Source of the DNA: CAVUAN01 sp963739435
GTDB lineage: Bacteria > Acidobacteriota > Thermoanaerobaculia > UBA5066 > Gp7-AA6
NCBI GenBank assembly: GCA_963739435.1
Contig: CAVUAN010000025.1
Span: 1-64,000 of the forward strand
Direction of reading: 5' to 3'
Length of the DNA stretch: 64,000 nucleotides
Shown here piece by piece: positions 44,803-54,008 of this stretch. Both the position numbers and the translations under genes were made by a program. The notes under the pieces were generated by a model that did no database searches, had not been told where the DNA came from, and saw nothing but the letters and a program-made list of their open reading frames with translations. Within the stretch, counting starts at the first letter, position 1. Every line of letters starts with the position of its first letter.

Positions 44803-44828
44803 CTCGACCCGCCGCCCGCCCGGATAAT
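44803..44828 (+). promoter_or_regulatory. Possible sigma-70 promoter of the GAF-like gene
   Basis: TTGACT and GATAAT lie about 18 bp apart in TTGACTCGACC...CCCGGATAATGG. The -10 hexamer ends only nine bases before the ATG at 44838, so the transcript would have a leader of only a few nucleotides. GGAGAG also precedes the ATG. The promoter is therefore possible but may be a chance match. Confidence 0.35.
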
Positions 44829-44837
44829 GGAGAGACG

Positions 44838-46238
44838 ATGAGCACTCCTGACGAGCGCCTGCGCCGGCTCGAAGCCGAGATCGAGAGAAAGCTCCTCGAG
44901 CGCTTCGCCGCCCTGCGCGACGAGTTCGACCGGCTGCGGGTCGAGTCGGACCGGCGATGGGCCGGATTCCTCTCCCGCTTCGAGCAGGACTTCAAGGGAA
45001 TGGTCCCGCCCGAGTTGATGGAGACGCCCGCGCCCTCGGCGCCCGCCGCGGCCGTCTCGGGATCGCTGGCAATCGACGCGGCGCGCACGCTCGATTCGGC
45101 CTCCAACCAGGTCGAGGTCCTTCACAAGTACCTCGAGCTCGCGCGGCATCATGCCTCGCGCGCGGTGCTCTTGATCGCTCGCGGCGAGTCGCTCGGCGTC
45201 TGGAAGGCCATTGGCTTCTCGGACCACGGTGGCAGCGACGAGACGGTCCGCCGCGTCGCACTCTCGCTGGGCGAGGGCAGCCCGCTGGCTCGCGTCATGA
45301 ATGGCGAGCCCGTGACGTTGTCGGCCGGCAATCCTATTTCCGCTCAACTCGGCTCCGGCGACGCGACGCGTGCGGTGCTCATTCCCATGGTCGTGAAGGA
45401 GAAGGTATCGGGCGCTCTCTACGCCGACTGTGTCGCCGCAGAGGAGTCGGCGTTCGACGCGGGGTCGCTCGGGTTCCTGACCTACCTGGCCGGCCTCGTC
45501 GTGGACCGTCTCGCCACGCGCAAGTTGAAGCCGGCGCCGGCGTTGCAGGAGGCCAGAGCGGCCTCTCCGGCGGCCGCTGAAGAGGCGCCGCTCGATCTCG
45601 ACATGTCCGGGCCGGCGCACGCCTCGGAGCCGGACTTCGAGCTCATCCCCGATTCGACGATGCCTCCAAAGGCCAGGGCCGCACCGGGGCGCCCGACGCC
45701 GCCCGCCACCCCGCGGCCTGCTCCGCCGCCTCCGCCCCCGGCTTCTCCCACCGAGGACACGCCACCCAAAGGCTCGCGGCAGAGCCCGCCGCCCGTCCTG
45801 CATTTTGACGACTCGTCCCCGGGCTCGGGCTTCCGCCTCTCCCGGGCGGATGTGTTCGCCGCAGCGGCAGGACCGGCGCCGGCCGCGGCCCCGGCTTCGG
45901 CCGCTCCCGTTGCGATCCCCGGTTCGGGAGCACGGCCCTCCACGGGAGCGCGGCGCCTGGCCGGCCCGCTGGCGCCGGGTGACGGCGACGAACGCCGGGA
46001 AGAGGCGCGCCGGTTCGCCAAGCTGCTGATCTCCGAGATCAAGCTCTACAACGAGCGCGCCGTGCTCGAAGGGCGCGAGCACGGAAACCTCTACGAGCGC
46101 CTGAAAGAAGACATCGACCGCAGCCGGCAGATGTACGACGACCGGATCCCCGAAGACGTGCGGTCGAGCTCGAATTTCTTCTACGAGGAGCTCGTCCACA
46201 TCCTCGCGGAGGGCAAGGCGGAATCGCTGGGGATGTAG
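44838..46238 (+). CDS. GAF-like domain protein with Pro/Ala-rich linker
   Basis: This 466-residue cytoplasmic protein starts with a coiled coil (LRRLEAEIERKLLERFAALRDEFDRL), followed by a GAF-like domain from about residue 90 (QVEVLHKYLELARHHASRAVLLIARGESLGVWKAIGF, AVLIPMVVKEKVSGALYADCVAAE). A disordered Pro/Ala-rich linker runs from about 225 to 375, and a conserved-looking C-terminus (RRFAKLLISEIKLYNERAVLEGREHGNLYERLKEDIDRSRQMYDDRIPEDVRSSSNFFYEELVHILAEG) ends the protein. That tail is common in Acidobacteriota proteins of unknown role. GAF domains bind small ligands; none can be predicted here. ATG 44838 is chosen for its GGAGAG. Confidence 0.72.
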   Translation: MSTPDERLRRLEAEIERKLLERFAALRDEFDRLRVESDRRWAGFLSRFEQDFKGMVPPELMETPAPSAPAAAVSGSLAIDAARTLDSASNQVEVLHKYLELARHHASRAVLLIARGESLGVWKAIGFSDHGGSDETVRRVALSLGEGSPLARVMNGEPVTLSAGNPISAQLGSGDATRAVLIPMVVKEKVSGALYADCVAAEESAFDAGSLGFLTYLAGLVVDRLATRKLKPAPALQEARAASPAAAEEAPLDLDMSGPAHASEPDFELIPDSTMPPKARAAPGRPTPPATPRPAPPPPPPASPTEDTPPKGSRQSPPPVLHFDDSSPGSGFRLSRADVFAAAAGPAPAAAPASAAPVAIPGSGARPSTGARRLAGPLAPGDGDERREEARRFAKLLISEIKLYNERAVLEGREHGNLYERLKEDIDRSRQMYDDRIPEDVRSSSNFFYEELVHILAEGKAESLGM

Positions 46239-46246
46239 CTGCAATG

Positions 46247-46318
46247 GTGAGTTGTGAATTGTGAGGCCGAACAGGCCTTCATTCACGCCCTGTTCACAAT
46301 TCAAAACTCACAATCACT
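46247..46318. repeat. Inverted tandem array of GTGAATT-type heptamers
   Basis: GTGAGTTGTGAATTGTGA (46247-46264) and its near-reverse-complement (46294-46311, one mismatch in 18) flank a GC-rich middle. Each arm is built from the heptamer GTGAATT and variants. The element fills most of the 86-bp gap before the transglycosylase gene, ending about six bases before its GTG start. Confidence 0.85.
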
Positions 46319-46324
46319 AAGCTG

Positions 46325-48469
46325 GTGCGTTACCTCTCTCTGATCTTCGCTCTCCTGGTTGCGGCGGCTGCCGCCCGCGCCGACATTGGCGGCGTCTCCA
46401 TCTCGAGCGATCTCGAACTTGAGTTTGCGTGCGCAGCGGACATGGTCGAGGCGGGGCAGCGGGCCGACGCGGAGCGCATCTTCGCGGAGATCGCGAGGAT
46501 CTCCGGACAGCCGGCCTGGGACGCGCGGGCCGCTTTCATTCTCGCGGCCGACGACGAGCGTCGGGGCGATCACGCGGCGGCCGCCCGGCGCTTGAATGGC
46601 GTCACGGCCGAAGGCATCGGCCTCGAGGCCTACCGTCACCTGACGCTCTCGCGGTGTTATGCGGCTGCAGGCCGCCCCCAGGAGGCCGAATGGGAGGCGC
46701 GCCTTGCCTTCGCGGCGGAGGAACCCTTTGCCTGGAAGGCTCGGTCGGGACTGAGGCTCGCCCGCCTGCTCGATGCGGCCGGTCGCCGCCGCGAGGCGCT
46801 CGACGTGCTTGCCGCAGCCTCTTTGGGTGCCGACAAGGCGGACGGCGAAGCGATTCTCGCCGAGACGATTCGGCTTTCTCTTTCGATCGGCGACCAGGCT
46901 GCCGCACGGTCGGCAGCCCGCGCCATGCTCGTGTCGGGCGTCGTGGAGTCTCGCTTGCCGGAGTCCGTGCGGCCTCTCTTCAAGCGCGAGGAGGCGGGAC
47001 TGTCTCCGGCGGACAAGGGCAGGCGAGCCCGCGCGCTCCTGGAGTCCGGGGATTCGGCGCGCGCCATCAAGCTGCTGGCCGGCACCCCGCCTTCCGCCTG
47101 GCCCGAGGCCGATCGCGCGGCCAACCTTCTCGCGCTGGCCGAGTCGCAGCGCAGGCTGCACCGGGCGTCCGCGGCCGAGAAGACTCTCGCCCGTGTTCCC
47201 GATGACGGCACGGAAGGGGCTTTCGCGGCAAAGCTGCTCGCCGCGGATCTGACGCTTGCCCGCCTGCGCGGCGGCCGGGAACAGGTCGCGGCGCCTCCCG
47301 AGGATCCGCGCTACGAGCCCGTCCGCCGCTCGCTTGCGGCGCTGACGCAGGACTCGGTGCCGGCCGCCGTGCGCTCCGGGGCGCGCGAGCGGCTCGTCCG
47401 TCTCCTCGCCGAGCAGGATCGTTTCGACGAGGCGATGGCCCAGGCGCGCGCCTACGTGCGCGAGACTTCCGGCCCGGGCGCCACGTTCGAGCCTCTCTTC
47501 AAGGCCGCGTTTTTGAAATGGAGCGCGGGCGACACCGCGCTCGCTCTGCAGCGCCTCGATTCCGTCGAGACGCTCTCGCTCGAGATCGGCCGGGCGCGGC
47601 GTGTCAAGTACTGGAGGGCGAGATGCCTCGCGCGCGATGGGCGCACGGCGGATGCCGAAGCTCTCTACACGACCCTGGCCGCCGCGGACCCGGCAGACCT
47701 CTACGGGCAGCTTGCGCGCCGCCGTGTCACGGCGGCGCCGGTTCCTCGCCCGGCGACCGAGCCCGACCCGGCTTTGGGAACGGCGACCTACCGGCTGCCC
47801 GACGAGCTACTGCGAGTCCGGATGTTCGAAGAGGCTGCGGCCGAAGCGCGGCGGCTGCCGGCCACGCGGGGCCGCGACTTGCGCCTGGCGCAGGCGGAGT
47901 TTGGCCGGGGACACTTCTTTGCGGCAATCGGAGCCGTGAAGAGAGCGTTTCCTCAGATGGGGACGGCCGAGGAGACGAGCGTGCCCGATCCGTGGCGGCG
48001 GCTCTACTACCCGATCGAGGAAAACGGAGTCGTGGCAGATCGCGCGCGCGCGGCTGGAGTCGATGCGGCGGTGCTGCGCGGCCTGGTCCGCCAGGAGAGC
48101 GTCTTCGACGCGCGCGCCCGCTCGAAGGCGGGAGCGGTCGGTCTCATGCAGCTCGAGCCGGCGACGGCGAAGACCCTCTCGCGCTCCGTCCTGCGGCAGC
48201 AATACCGGCGCGCGTTCCTCTACGACCCCGGCAAGAACGTGAGCCTGGGCGCAGCCTATCTGAAGACCTTGATCGGACAGTTCAACGGCAGCATGGCCTT
48301 TGCGCTCGCGGCATACAACGGCGGGCCGCCCATCATGGCGCGCGTGATCGCCGAAAACCCCGGCCGCGAAGAGGACGAGATGATCGAGTCGCACCCGTTC
48401 TACGAGACCCGCGACTACGTCAGACGCGTGCTCTTGTACGCCGAGTCGTATCGAGCGCTGTACCCCTGA
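46325..48469 (+). CDS. Soluble lytic murein transglycosylase (Slt70-like)
   Basis: This 714-residue exported muralytic enzyme has a signal peptide (VRYLSLIFALLVAAAAARA), a long Ala/Arg-rich alpha-solenoid of TPR-like helices (about residues 30-560), and a C-terminal SLT domain: AVLRGLVRQESVFDARARSKAGAVGLMQLEPATAKTL (catalytic Glu in RQES, GLMQ motif), LGAAYLKTLIGQFNGSMAFALAAYNGGPP and FYETRDYVRRVLLYAESYRALY. It cleaves between MurNAc and GlcNAc with 1,6-anhydro products. The start is GTG 46325. It is convergent with the ABC-transport cluster, one base apart. Confidence 0.93.
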   Translation: MRYLSLIFALLVAAAAARADIGGVSISSDLELEFACAADMVEAGQRADAERIFAEIARISGQPAWDARAAFILAADDERRGDHAAAARRLNGVTAEGIGLEAYRHLTLSRCYAAAGRPQEAEWEARLAFAAEEPFAWKARSGLRLARLLDAAGRRREALDVLAAASLGADKADGEAILAETIRLSLSIGDQAAARSAARAMLVSGVVESRLPESVRPLFKREEAGLSPADKGRRARALLESGDSARAIKLLAGTPPSAWPEADRAANLLALAESQRRLHRASAAEKTLARVPDDGTEGAFAAKLLAADLTLARLRGGREQVAAPPEDPRYEPVRRSLAALTQDSVPAAVRSGARERLVRLLAEQDRFDEAMAQARAYVRETSGPGATFEPLFKAAFLKWSAGDTALALQRLDSVETLSLEIGRARRVKYWRARCLARDGRTADAEALYTTLAAADPADLYGQLARRRVTAAPVPRPATEPDPALGTATYRLPDELLRVRMFEEAAAEARRLPATRGRDLRLAQAEFGRGHFFAAIGAVKRAFPQMGTAEETSVPDPWRRLYYPIEENGVVADRARAAGVDAAVLRGLVRQESVFDARARSKAGAVGLMQLEPATAKTLSRSVLRQQYRRAFLYDPGKNVSLGAAYLKTLIGQFNGSMAFALAAYNGGPPIMARVIAENPGREEDEMIESHPFYETRDYVRRVLLYAESYRALYP

Positions 48470-50329
48470 TCACCACGATCCCTCTGGCACGACGAAGACG
48501 CTCGTGGGCGAGTGGCGGAGGATCTGCCGCGTCAGGTCGAGCCGGTCGGAAGGCGAGCCGACCCCGGGCGACCCCGCGCCGACCACGATGAGGTCGTAGT
48601 CTCCGGCCTTGGCCTCGGCGAGGATGCCGTCGAGCGCCGATTTGGCCGCGCGCACGCTGACGCTGTTGACGACCTCGAGATCGCGCAGGGTCGCCGCGCC
48701 TCGATCGAGATGCGACTGGATCCAGGACGGCGGCGATTCCGAACCGGATGTCACATAGAGAAGCCTGACCGGCACAGTCAGCCGCCGCGCGATCCAGCCG
48801 CCCGCGCGAATTCCGGTTTTGCCGGGCTCGCCCGCCGCCGTGCAGATCAGAATGCGCTCGATCGGCTTGGGCTGGCCGCGCACGACGAGCAGGGGTGTCG
48901 TGACCCGATCGAGGAGGAATTGCGCGGTCGAGCGGCGCCGGCCGGGGCGCGGCCGGCCGAGGACCCCGACGCCGACGACCAGGAGGTTGTAGCGAGAGCC
49001 CGCCTGCTCGCCGGCGATCTCCTCGGCGGCGTCTCCCTCCCGGACGATGACGTCGGCTTCCCGGAAGCCCAGCTCCTTCTGGCGAATGGCGAGCGCCTCC
49101 CGCAGCGGTACCATTGCCGAGCGCGAGGACGCGACACCGAGGACGGTGACGGAGGAATCGAGGGCGTCCGAGAGCGAGCGCGCCATCTTCAGGGCGCGGC
49201 CCGGGCCTGTGCCGCGATCGCAAACGAGCAGGCTTGTCGTGGGTTGGGCCAGGACGTGCCAGCCCCGCAGCCGCACCCAAGGCCGCGGGTTGAGGCGGGC
49301 GGCCCCGGCGGGAAGAGCGGCCTCGAGGAAGAGGCCGTCCTGGCCGTATTGGAGGGGCGGCGCGATTTGCCTCACCCCGGGCGTCGCAGGCATTTTCACC
49401 CGCACCCGGCGCAAAGCTCCCGCGAAGCTCTCCTCGACGACGTCCCCAACCCCGAGCACGAGTGCGCCAGCGGGCGGCTCGTCCTCGACGAGGTCAATCT
49501 GTTCGGGACGGAGCAGGATGCGCACCCGGTCGCCCTCCTGGTGCGAAACGTCCGGCGGGATCTCGAGGCGCAGCGTGCCAACCTGGGCATGCCCGGCACG
49601 GCAGCGCCCGACCAGAACAGTGCCGGAACCGACGAATGTCGCGGCATGGAGTGTCCGCGGCCTCGCATAAAGCGCCTCGGGGGCGCCGACCTCCAGCAGG
49701 CGCCCGCGCTCCATGACGCCGACGCGGCGGCCGAGGTCGAACGCTTCCTCCTGATCGTGCGTGACGAGGATGGTCGTTACGCGCAGGCTCTGCTGGATCT
49801 CCCGGAGGCTCCGGCGCAGCTGCCCGCGAATCTTCACGTCGAGAGCGCCGAACGGCTCGTCGAGCAGCAGGACGCTGGGCTCGTAGGCGAGAGCGCGCGC
49901 CAGGGCCACGCGCTGCCGCTGCCCACCCGACAACTCCCACTCGTAGCGCTCTCCCAGGCCGGCGAGAGCCACGAGATCGAGCAGCTCCTCGCAGCGCTGC
50001 CGCCGCTTTTTCCTCGGCACGCGGCGGATCTTGAGGCCGAAGGCGATGTTCTCCTCGACGGTCATGTGGCGGAAGATCGAGTAGTTCTGAAACACATAGC
50101 CGACGCCTCGCTGCTGGGGAGGCAACGTCGTCACATCCTTTCCGTGCAGGCGCACGGAGCCTTCGTCGGGCGTGGCGAGGCCGGCAATCAGGCGCAGGAC
50201 GGAGCTCTTGCCGCTGCCCGACGCGCCGAGCAACACGAAGAGCTCTCCGTTCTCGACAGTCAGCGACACGCGGTCGACGACAGCCTGGCCCGAAAGGCGC
50301 TTGGTCAGGTCCTCGAGAATGATCGACAT
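48470..50329 (-). CDS. ABC-transporter ATPase (CysA-like) fused to two UspA domains
   Basis: This 619-residue protein has an unusual architecture. Residues 1-235 are an ABC ATPase (Walker A LLGASGSGKSSVLRL, Q-loop FQNYSIFRHMTVEENIAFGLKI, signature ELSGGQRQRVALARALAYEPSVLLLDEPF, H-loop LVTHDQEEAF) of the sulfate/thiosulfate type. Residues about 240-350 form a TOBE-like substrate-control domain. Two UspA-like Rossmann domains follow (about 365-490 and 491-619), with NLLVVGVGVLGRPRPGRRRSTAQFLL and DLIVVGAGSPGVGSPSDRLDLTRQIL as their nucleotide-phosphate loops. The UspA pair may gate import in response to ATP or stress; this is inference. It is the last of the SBP-permease-ATPase operon. Confidence 0.9.
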   Translation of the reverse strand: MSIILEDLTKRLSGQAVVDRVSLTVENGELFVLLGASGSGKSSVLRLIAGLATPDEGSVRLHGKDVTTLPPQQRGVGYVFQNYSIFRHMTVEENIAFGLKIRRVPRKKRRQRCEELLDLVALAGLGERYEWELSGGQRQRVALARALAYEPSVLLLDEPFGALDVKIRGQLRRSLREIQQSLRVTTILVTHDQEEAFDLGRRVGVMERGRLLEVGAPEALYARPRTLHAATFVGSGTVLVGRCRAGHAQVGTLRLEIPPDVSHQEGDRVRILLRPEQIDLVEDEPPAGALVLGVGDVVEESFAGALRRVRVKMPATPGVRQIAPPLQYGQDGLFLEAALPAGAARLNPRPWVRLRGWHVLAQPTTSLLVCDRGTGPGRALKMARSLSDALDSSVTVLGVASSRSAMVPLREALAIRQKELGFREADVIVREGDAAEEIAGEQAGSRYNLLVVGVGVLGRPRPGRRRSTAQFLLDRVTTPLLVVRGQPKPIERILICTAAGEPGKTGIRAGGWIARRLTVPVRLLYVTSGSESPPSWIQSHLDRGAATLRDLEVVNSVSVRAAKSALDGILAEAKAGDYDLIVVGAGSPGVGSPSDRLDLTRQILRHSPTSVFVVPEGSW

Positions 50330-50331
50330 GG

Positions 50332-51165
50332 TCAGGCTGCGCTCGACCGGGAGCCGGAGGCCACGCGCAGAAGGACGAAGAAGATGACGAACGACAACGC
50401 CGCGAGAACGGCCGCCACGGCGTTGGCCTGCGCGATATTGCCCGCCTCGAACTGCGCAAAGATGTAGAGGGGCGCTGTCTGGGTGCGGAAGCGCATGTTG
50501 CCCGAAACGAGAACGGTGGCGCCGAACTCACCGAGGGAATGGGCAAACGTGAGGAGCGCGCCGGAGAGCAGGCCGCCCTTGAGAGCCGGCAGGAGCACGT
50601 GGCGAAAGGTCTGCCAGGCGGTCGCGCCGATTGTGTAAGCGGCCTCTTCGTAGGTCGTCTCGATCTCGTCCAAGACTGGCTTGACGGCCCCGAGCATGTA
50701 AGGAAACGTGACGAAGAGGTGCGCCAGCAGGACTCCCAGCGGCTGAAACATCGGCTGGAATCCGGCCGGAACCAGCCAGCGCCCCACAAGGCCGATGGGC
50801 CCCCAGAGCAGAAGCAGGGATGTTCCGACAACGACAGTGGGAATCGCGACGGGCAGGTTCACGACGATCCCGAGCGCGTGACGCCCCGGAAATCGGTAGC
50901 GCGAGAGGACATAGGCGGCCAGCGTGCCGAGGACGGCATTGACGAGCGCTGTGGCAAAAGCCACGAGCAGAGAAAAGCGAAGCGCAAAGACCGCCTCCGG
51001 CGCCGCGAGGGCCTTGGCGAAGGCGGGAACACCCCCACGGAAGGCGAAGATGAAAACCGCGGCGAGCGGCATCAGGAGAAGCGGCAGGAGGACCGCCACG
51101 AGAAGCCCGACCGGCAGCGCGGCGCGGCCGCCGCCAATTGCGGTCGTTCTGCCTTCGGTCGTCAT
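50332..51165 (-). CDS. ABC-transporter permease (CysT/CysW/ModB type)
   Basis: This 277-residue inner-membrane permease has about six hydrophobic segments (VGLLVAVLLPLLLMPLAAVFIFAF, FALRFSLLVAFATALVNAVLGTLAAYVLS, LGIVVNLPVAIPTVVVGTSLLLLWG, VLAALSFVIFFVLLRVA) and the EAA coupling loop EAAYTIGATAWQTFRHVLLPALKGGLLSGALLTFAHSLGEFGA. The usual sulfate importer has two different permeases; only one gene is seen here, so it may act as a homodimer. ATG 51165 overlaps the binding-protein stop (ATGA), and it ends two bases before the ATPase gene start. Confidence 0.93.
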   Translation of the reverse strand: MTTEGRTTAIGGGRAALPVGLLVAVLLPLLLMPLAAVFIFAFRGGVPAFAKALAAPEAVFALRFSLLVAFATALVNAVLGTLAAYVLSRYRFPGRHALGIVVNLPVAIPTVVVGTSLLLLWGPIGLVGRWLVPAGFQPMFQPLGVLLAHLFVTFPYMLGAVKPVLDEIETTYEEAAYTIGATAWQTFRHVLLPALKGGLLSGALLTFAHSLGEFGATVLVSGNMRFRTQTAPLYIFAQFEAGNIAQANAVAAVLAALSFVIFFVLLRVASGSRSSAA

Positions 51166-52180
51166 GGGTTCCTGGCCTTCAAGACCCGATTCTTCCAGAT
51201 CCCGTCCACGATCTCGCGCTTGGCTCGCTCCCACCCGCCGAAGTCCGCCACGAAAAAGGGTTGTTCGATCCTGCCGAAGGCGGGATCGTTGTTCCAGCGC
51301 TCCTCCACGCTGCGAAAGCCGTTTCGGACAAAGAGCTTCTGCGCCTCCTCGCTGAAGAGAAAGCGCACGAGGGCTGAAACGGCCGGGCGGTCGGCCGCGG
51401 CGACGTTGCGGTCCACGACGACGAGGGTGTGCTCGGAAAAGACCGTGCGCTTGGGATAGATCACTTCGGCATGGAGCCTCCCGCGGGCTCTGTCGGCGAG
51501 CGCTTCCTGTTCGTAGGTGATGAGCGCGTCGCCAAAGCCGTTGTCGAACTGCGTCCGCGCGGCACGCGCCGAGGCTGCCTGGGCAATGACGTTCTTCCAG
51601 ATTCCGGAGAGCAGGCGTTCACCGTCCTCGGCGCTCCCGCCGGGCGCCAAGGCCGCCGCACCGTATTCCGCGAGAATCGCCCAGCTCGCGCCGCCCGAGG
51701 TCAGGGGGTCGGCGTGCACGACGCGGATGCCTGGCCGGGCGAGATCGTCGAAATCGTGAATGTTCTTGGGATTGCCCGGCCGGACGAGAATGACGAAGGG
51801 AGTGCGGTTGACGACACCTGCGTTCGGCAGGCTTCGCCAGCTTCCGTCCGGCACGACACCCGCGTCGGCGAGACGCTCCGCGTCGCTTTCGAGCGAAAGC
51901 AGGGCGAGCTGCGCCGGCACGCCCAGGATGATCTGGTTCGTGACCGTGCCCGAGCCGGCAAAGGAGCCGACGACCTCGATGGGCTCGCCGCCGTCCTGCC
52001 TGCCATTTCTTTACGAACGCCGGAAAGATCGCATCGTTGGAGACCTCGCCGAGAATCGAGAAGCCGTAGAAGACGATCGGGCGCGGCGGTCTGCGTCCCG
52101 CGCCCGGGCGAGATCCACGGCCACAGGGCCCAGGCCAAGAGGGCCCCGCCGAAAAGAAGGGCAAGCGAGCGTCTCGACAC
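51162..52180 (-). CDS. Sulfate/thiosulfate-type periplasmic binding protein, frameshifted N-terminal half
   Basis: About 340 residues. The C-terminal 250 residues form one intact frame (AQLALLSLESDAERLADAGVV, NPKNIHDFDDLARPGIRVVHADPLTSGGASWAILAEYG, FGDALITYEQEAL, HTLVVVDRNVAA), matching sulfate-binding (Sbp/CysP) proteins. The N-terminus is split: a signal sequence (SRRSLALLFGGALLAWALW), then PIVFYGFSILGEVSNDAIFPAFVKKWQ in a second frame, with shifts near 52100 and 52010. Total length fits. An ATG at 52208 overlaps the upstream stop (ATGA) and could be the true start if one base in a C-run (about 52182) is extra or missing. Confidence 0.85.
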
Positions 52181-52204
52181 GGGGGAGGTGCTTGAGGCGT
52201 GGGC

Positions 52205-53999
52205 TCATCGTCTCGCTTCGGCGACTTTCTTTTCGGGTGCGGCCGGCTGCACGGTTCCCAGAACCGGATCGAGCGGCAGGACATCCGGCTCGCCGATTTC
52301 GAAACCGAAGAGCAGCGCCGACGGTCTTTGCGATCGCCAGAGGCGATGTCGGCGTGTCGTACCGGCCGGGGGCAACCCCCGCTCCCCAGGCCGCGACGGG
52401 CACGTGCGTGTCGTCCTCGTTGGGCTCGCCGTGCGTCGTGCCGGCATTCTTCTCGTAGAACCAGATCCAGCCGGGGTTCAGAATCGCGTAGACCTCGCCC
52501 GCGCGGTCGGCCCGAAAGGAGCGCATGACGGCGAGCCCCCCCGGGGCGTCCGGGGGCAGGCCGTTGCCGATCTCCGTGTTGGTGTAGGCGCCGGCCGGAC
52601 CGGTCCTTGCCTTGACGGCGTCGCGCACCGCGTTCTTGACGCGTTCGAGCTCGAGTCCTCGCCGTCGCAGCACCGGCCGGTTGAGATAGATGAACCCATC
52701 TTCAAACCAGGCGATGGCGGCCTCCTCGATGTTGGGCTTTCCCTCGTCGAGCGTGTACCCGAGTACTTGAGCCACCTGTCGCTCGACGACGAGGCGATCC
52801 ACGCCGGCCTCGGCCACCGTTCGCTTGCCTCGCGGATTGTGCATGTCGCAGCGGCCCGCCATGTCGGGCCGGTCGGTCCCGGCGCGGCGCGCTTTCTCGC
52901 GGGCGACCTCCGGGATCGGCGTGACGCCGTGATCCGCCGTCAGGAAGACGACCGCGCCGCGCTTTCCGAGCCAGGCGTCCAGCCAGCGCCAGAAGCTTTC
53001 CAGCGTCCGGTCGAGCCGCACGATGCCGTCGGCGATCTCACGCGAGTCGGGGCCGTATTTATGGCCGTAGAGGTCGGTCGCCGACAACCCGAGGAAGAGA
53101 ATGTCGGGCGCCCCATCGGGATTGCGGCCCAGGCCCATGTCTTTGATGGCGAAGCGCGCGTACTCGAGAATCAGTTCGTCGCCGAAAGGAGAGGAGGTGT
53201 ACGTCTTGGGGGTAGCGGTCGGGTGGGGAAACGTCGCTCCCATTCCCTCGAGCGGGTCCTTGAACTTGTAGAGCTCCGGCGGATCGAACGTGACCTTCTC
53301 GAGATCGGCGGAAGGGATCAACCCCGAGAGGTCCCATACCTTGTGCTGCGGGTCCTCCAGCATCTTCTTCAAGGTCGATTCATTGAAGGCGAGCAGCGAA
53401 GGGCGCGCCGGGTAGTACGTCGTCGTCACGAAGCGGCCCGTGTTCTCCTCGAACCAGATTGCCGCGTCGGCCTTGCGCCCCGCCATGAAGACGGCCGCTC
53501 GGTCCTTCAGGGAGAGGCCGACGACACGCGCCTTCGGGAAGCTCTCCTTGAGCCGGTCGCCCAGGGAGGCGCCGTCGAGGCGCGCCGGAGACGCGGGAAC
53601 GGCGCTGCCGGAATAGCCCTCCGGCATGCCCACCCATTTCACGAATGGATCCGAGGCGGTGTAGGGGTTTTTCCCGGTGGAAGGATCGAACCAGCGGTTT
53701 GAAAGTACGCCGTTGTCCCGCGGATCGAGACCGGTCCCGATCGCGGCGTGGCCGGGCGCGGTCTCCGAATAGGAATGGCGGTGGTGGGCCTGCGTGAAGA
53801 CTGCCCCGCGCTCGAGAAACCGGTTGAACCCGTCCTTGCCGAAGTAGGGCCGGAACCGTTCGAGGTAATCCGCCCGCATCTGATCGACCGAGATCACGAC
53901 GACGAGCGAGGGCTTTTCTGCCGCGACAGCCGCCGCCGACAGGCTCGCCAGGACCGCGAGGAACGCGGCGAGACGGCGAAAGCCTCTGTGAGACTTCAC
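52205..53999 (-). CDS. Alkaline-phosphatase superfamily phosphodiesterase, one frameshift near the C-terminus
   Basis: A secreted metal-dependent phosphatase or nucleotide pyrophosphatase of about 598 residues. A signal peptide (RLAAFLAVLASLSAAAVAA) precedes KPSLVVVISVDQMRADYLERFRPYF (metal-binding Asp). SYSETAPGHAAIGTGLDPRDNGVLSN contains the nucleophilic Thr. LGLSATDLYGHKYGPDSREIADGIVRLD and VVFLTADHGVTP supply further metal ligands, and TTHGEPNEDDTHVPVAAWG gives the last His. A frameshift near 52325 moves to the frame ending FGFEIGEPDVLPLDPVLGTVQPAAPEKKVAEARR. It is co-directional with the transporter genes downstream, but a functional link is not shown. Confidence 0.88.
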
Positions 54000-54008
54000 G
54001 GTTCCTCC

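Noticed and set aside
48512..50467. 651-codon plus-strand open frame antisense to the ABC-UspA gene
   Set aside because: Composition-driven shadow in GC-rich DNA; no recognisable motifs.
51429..53702. 757-codon plus-strand open frame over the binding protein and phosphodiesterase
   Set aside because: Shadow of the minus-strand genes, which carry all the family motifs; no ribosome-binding site or family match.
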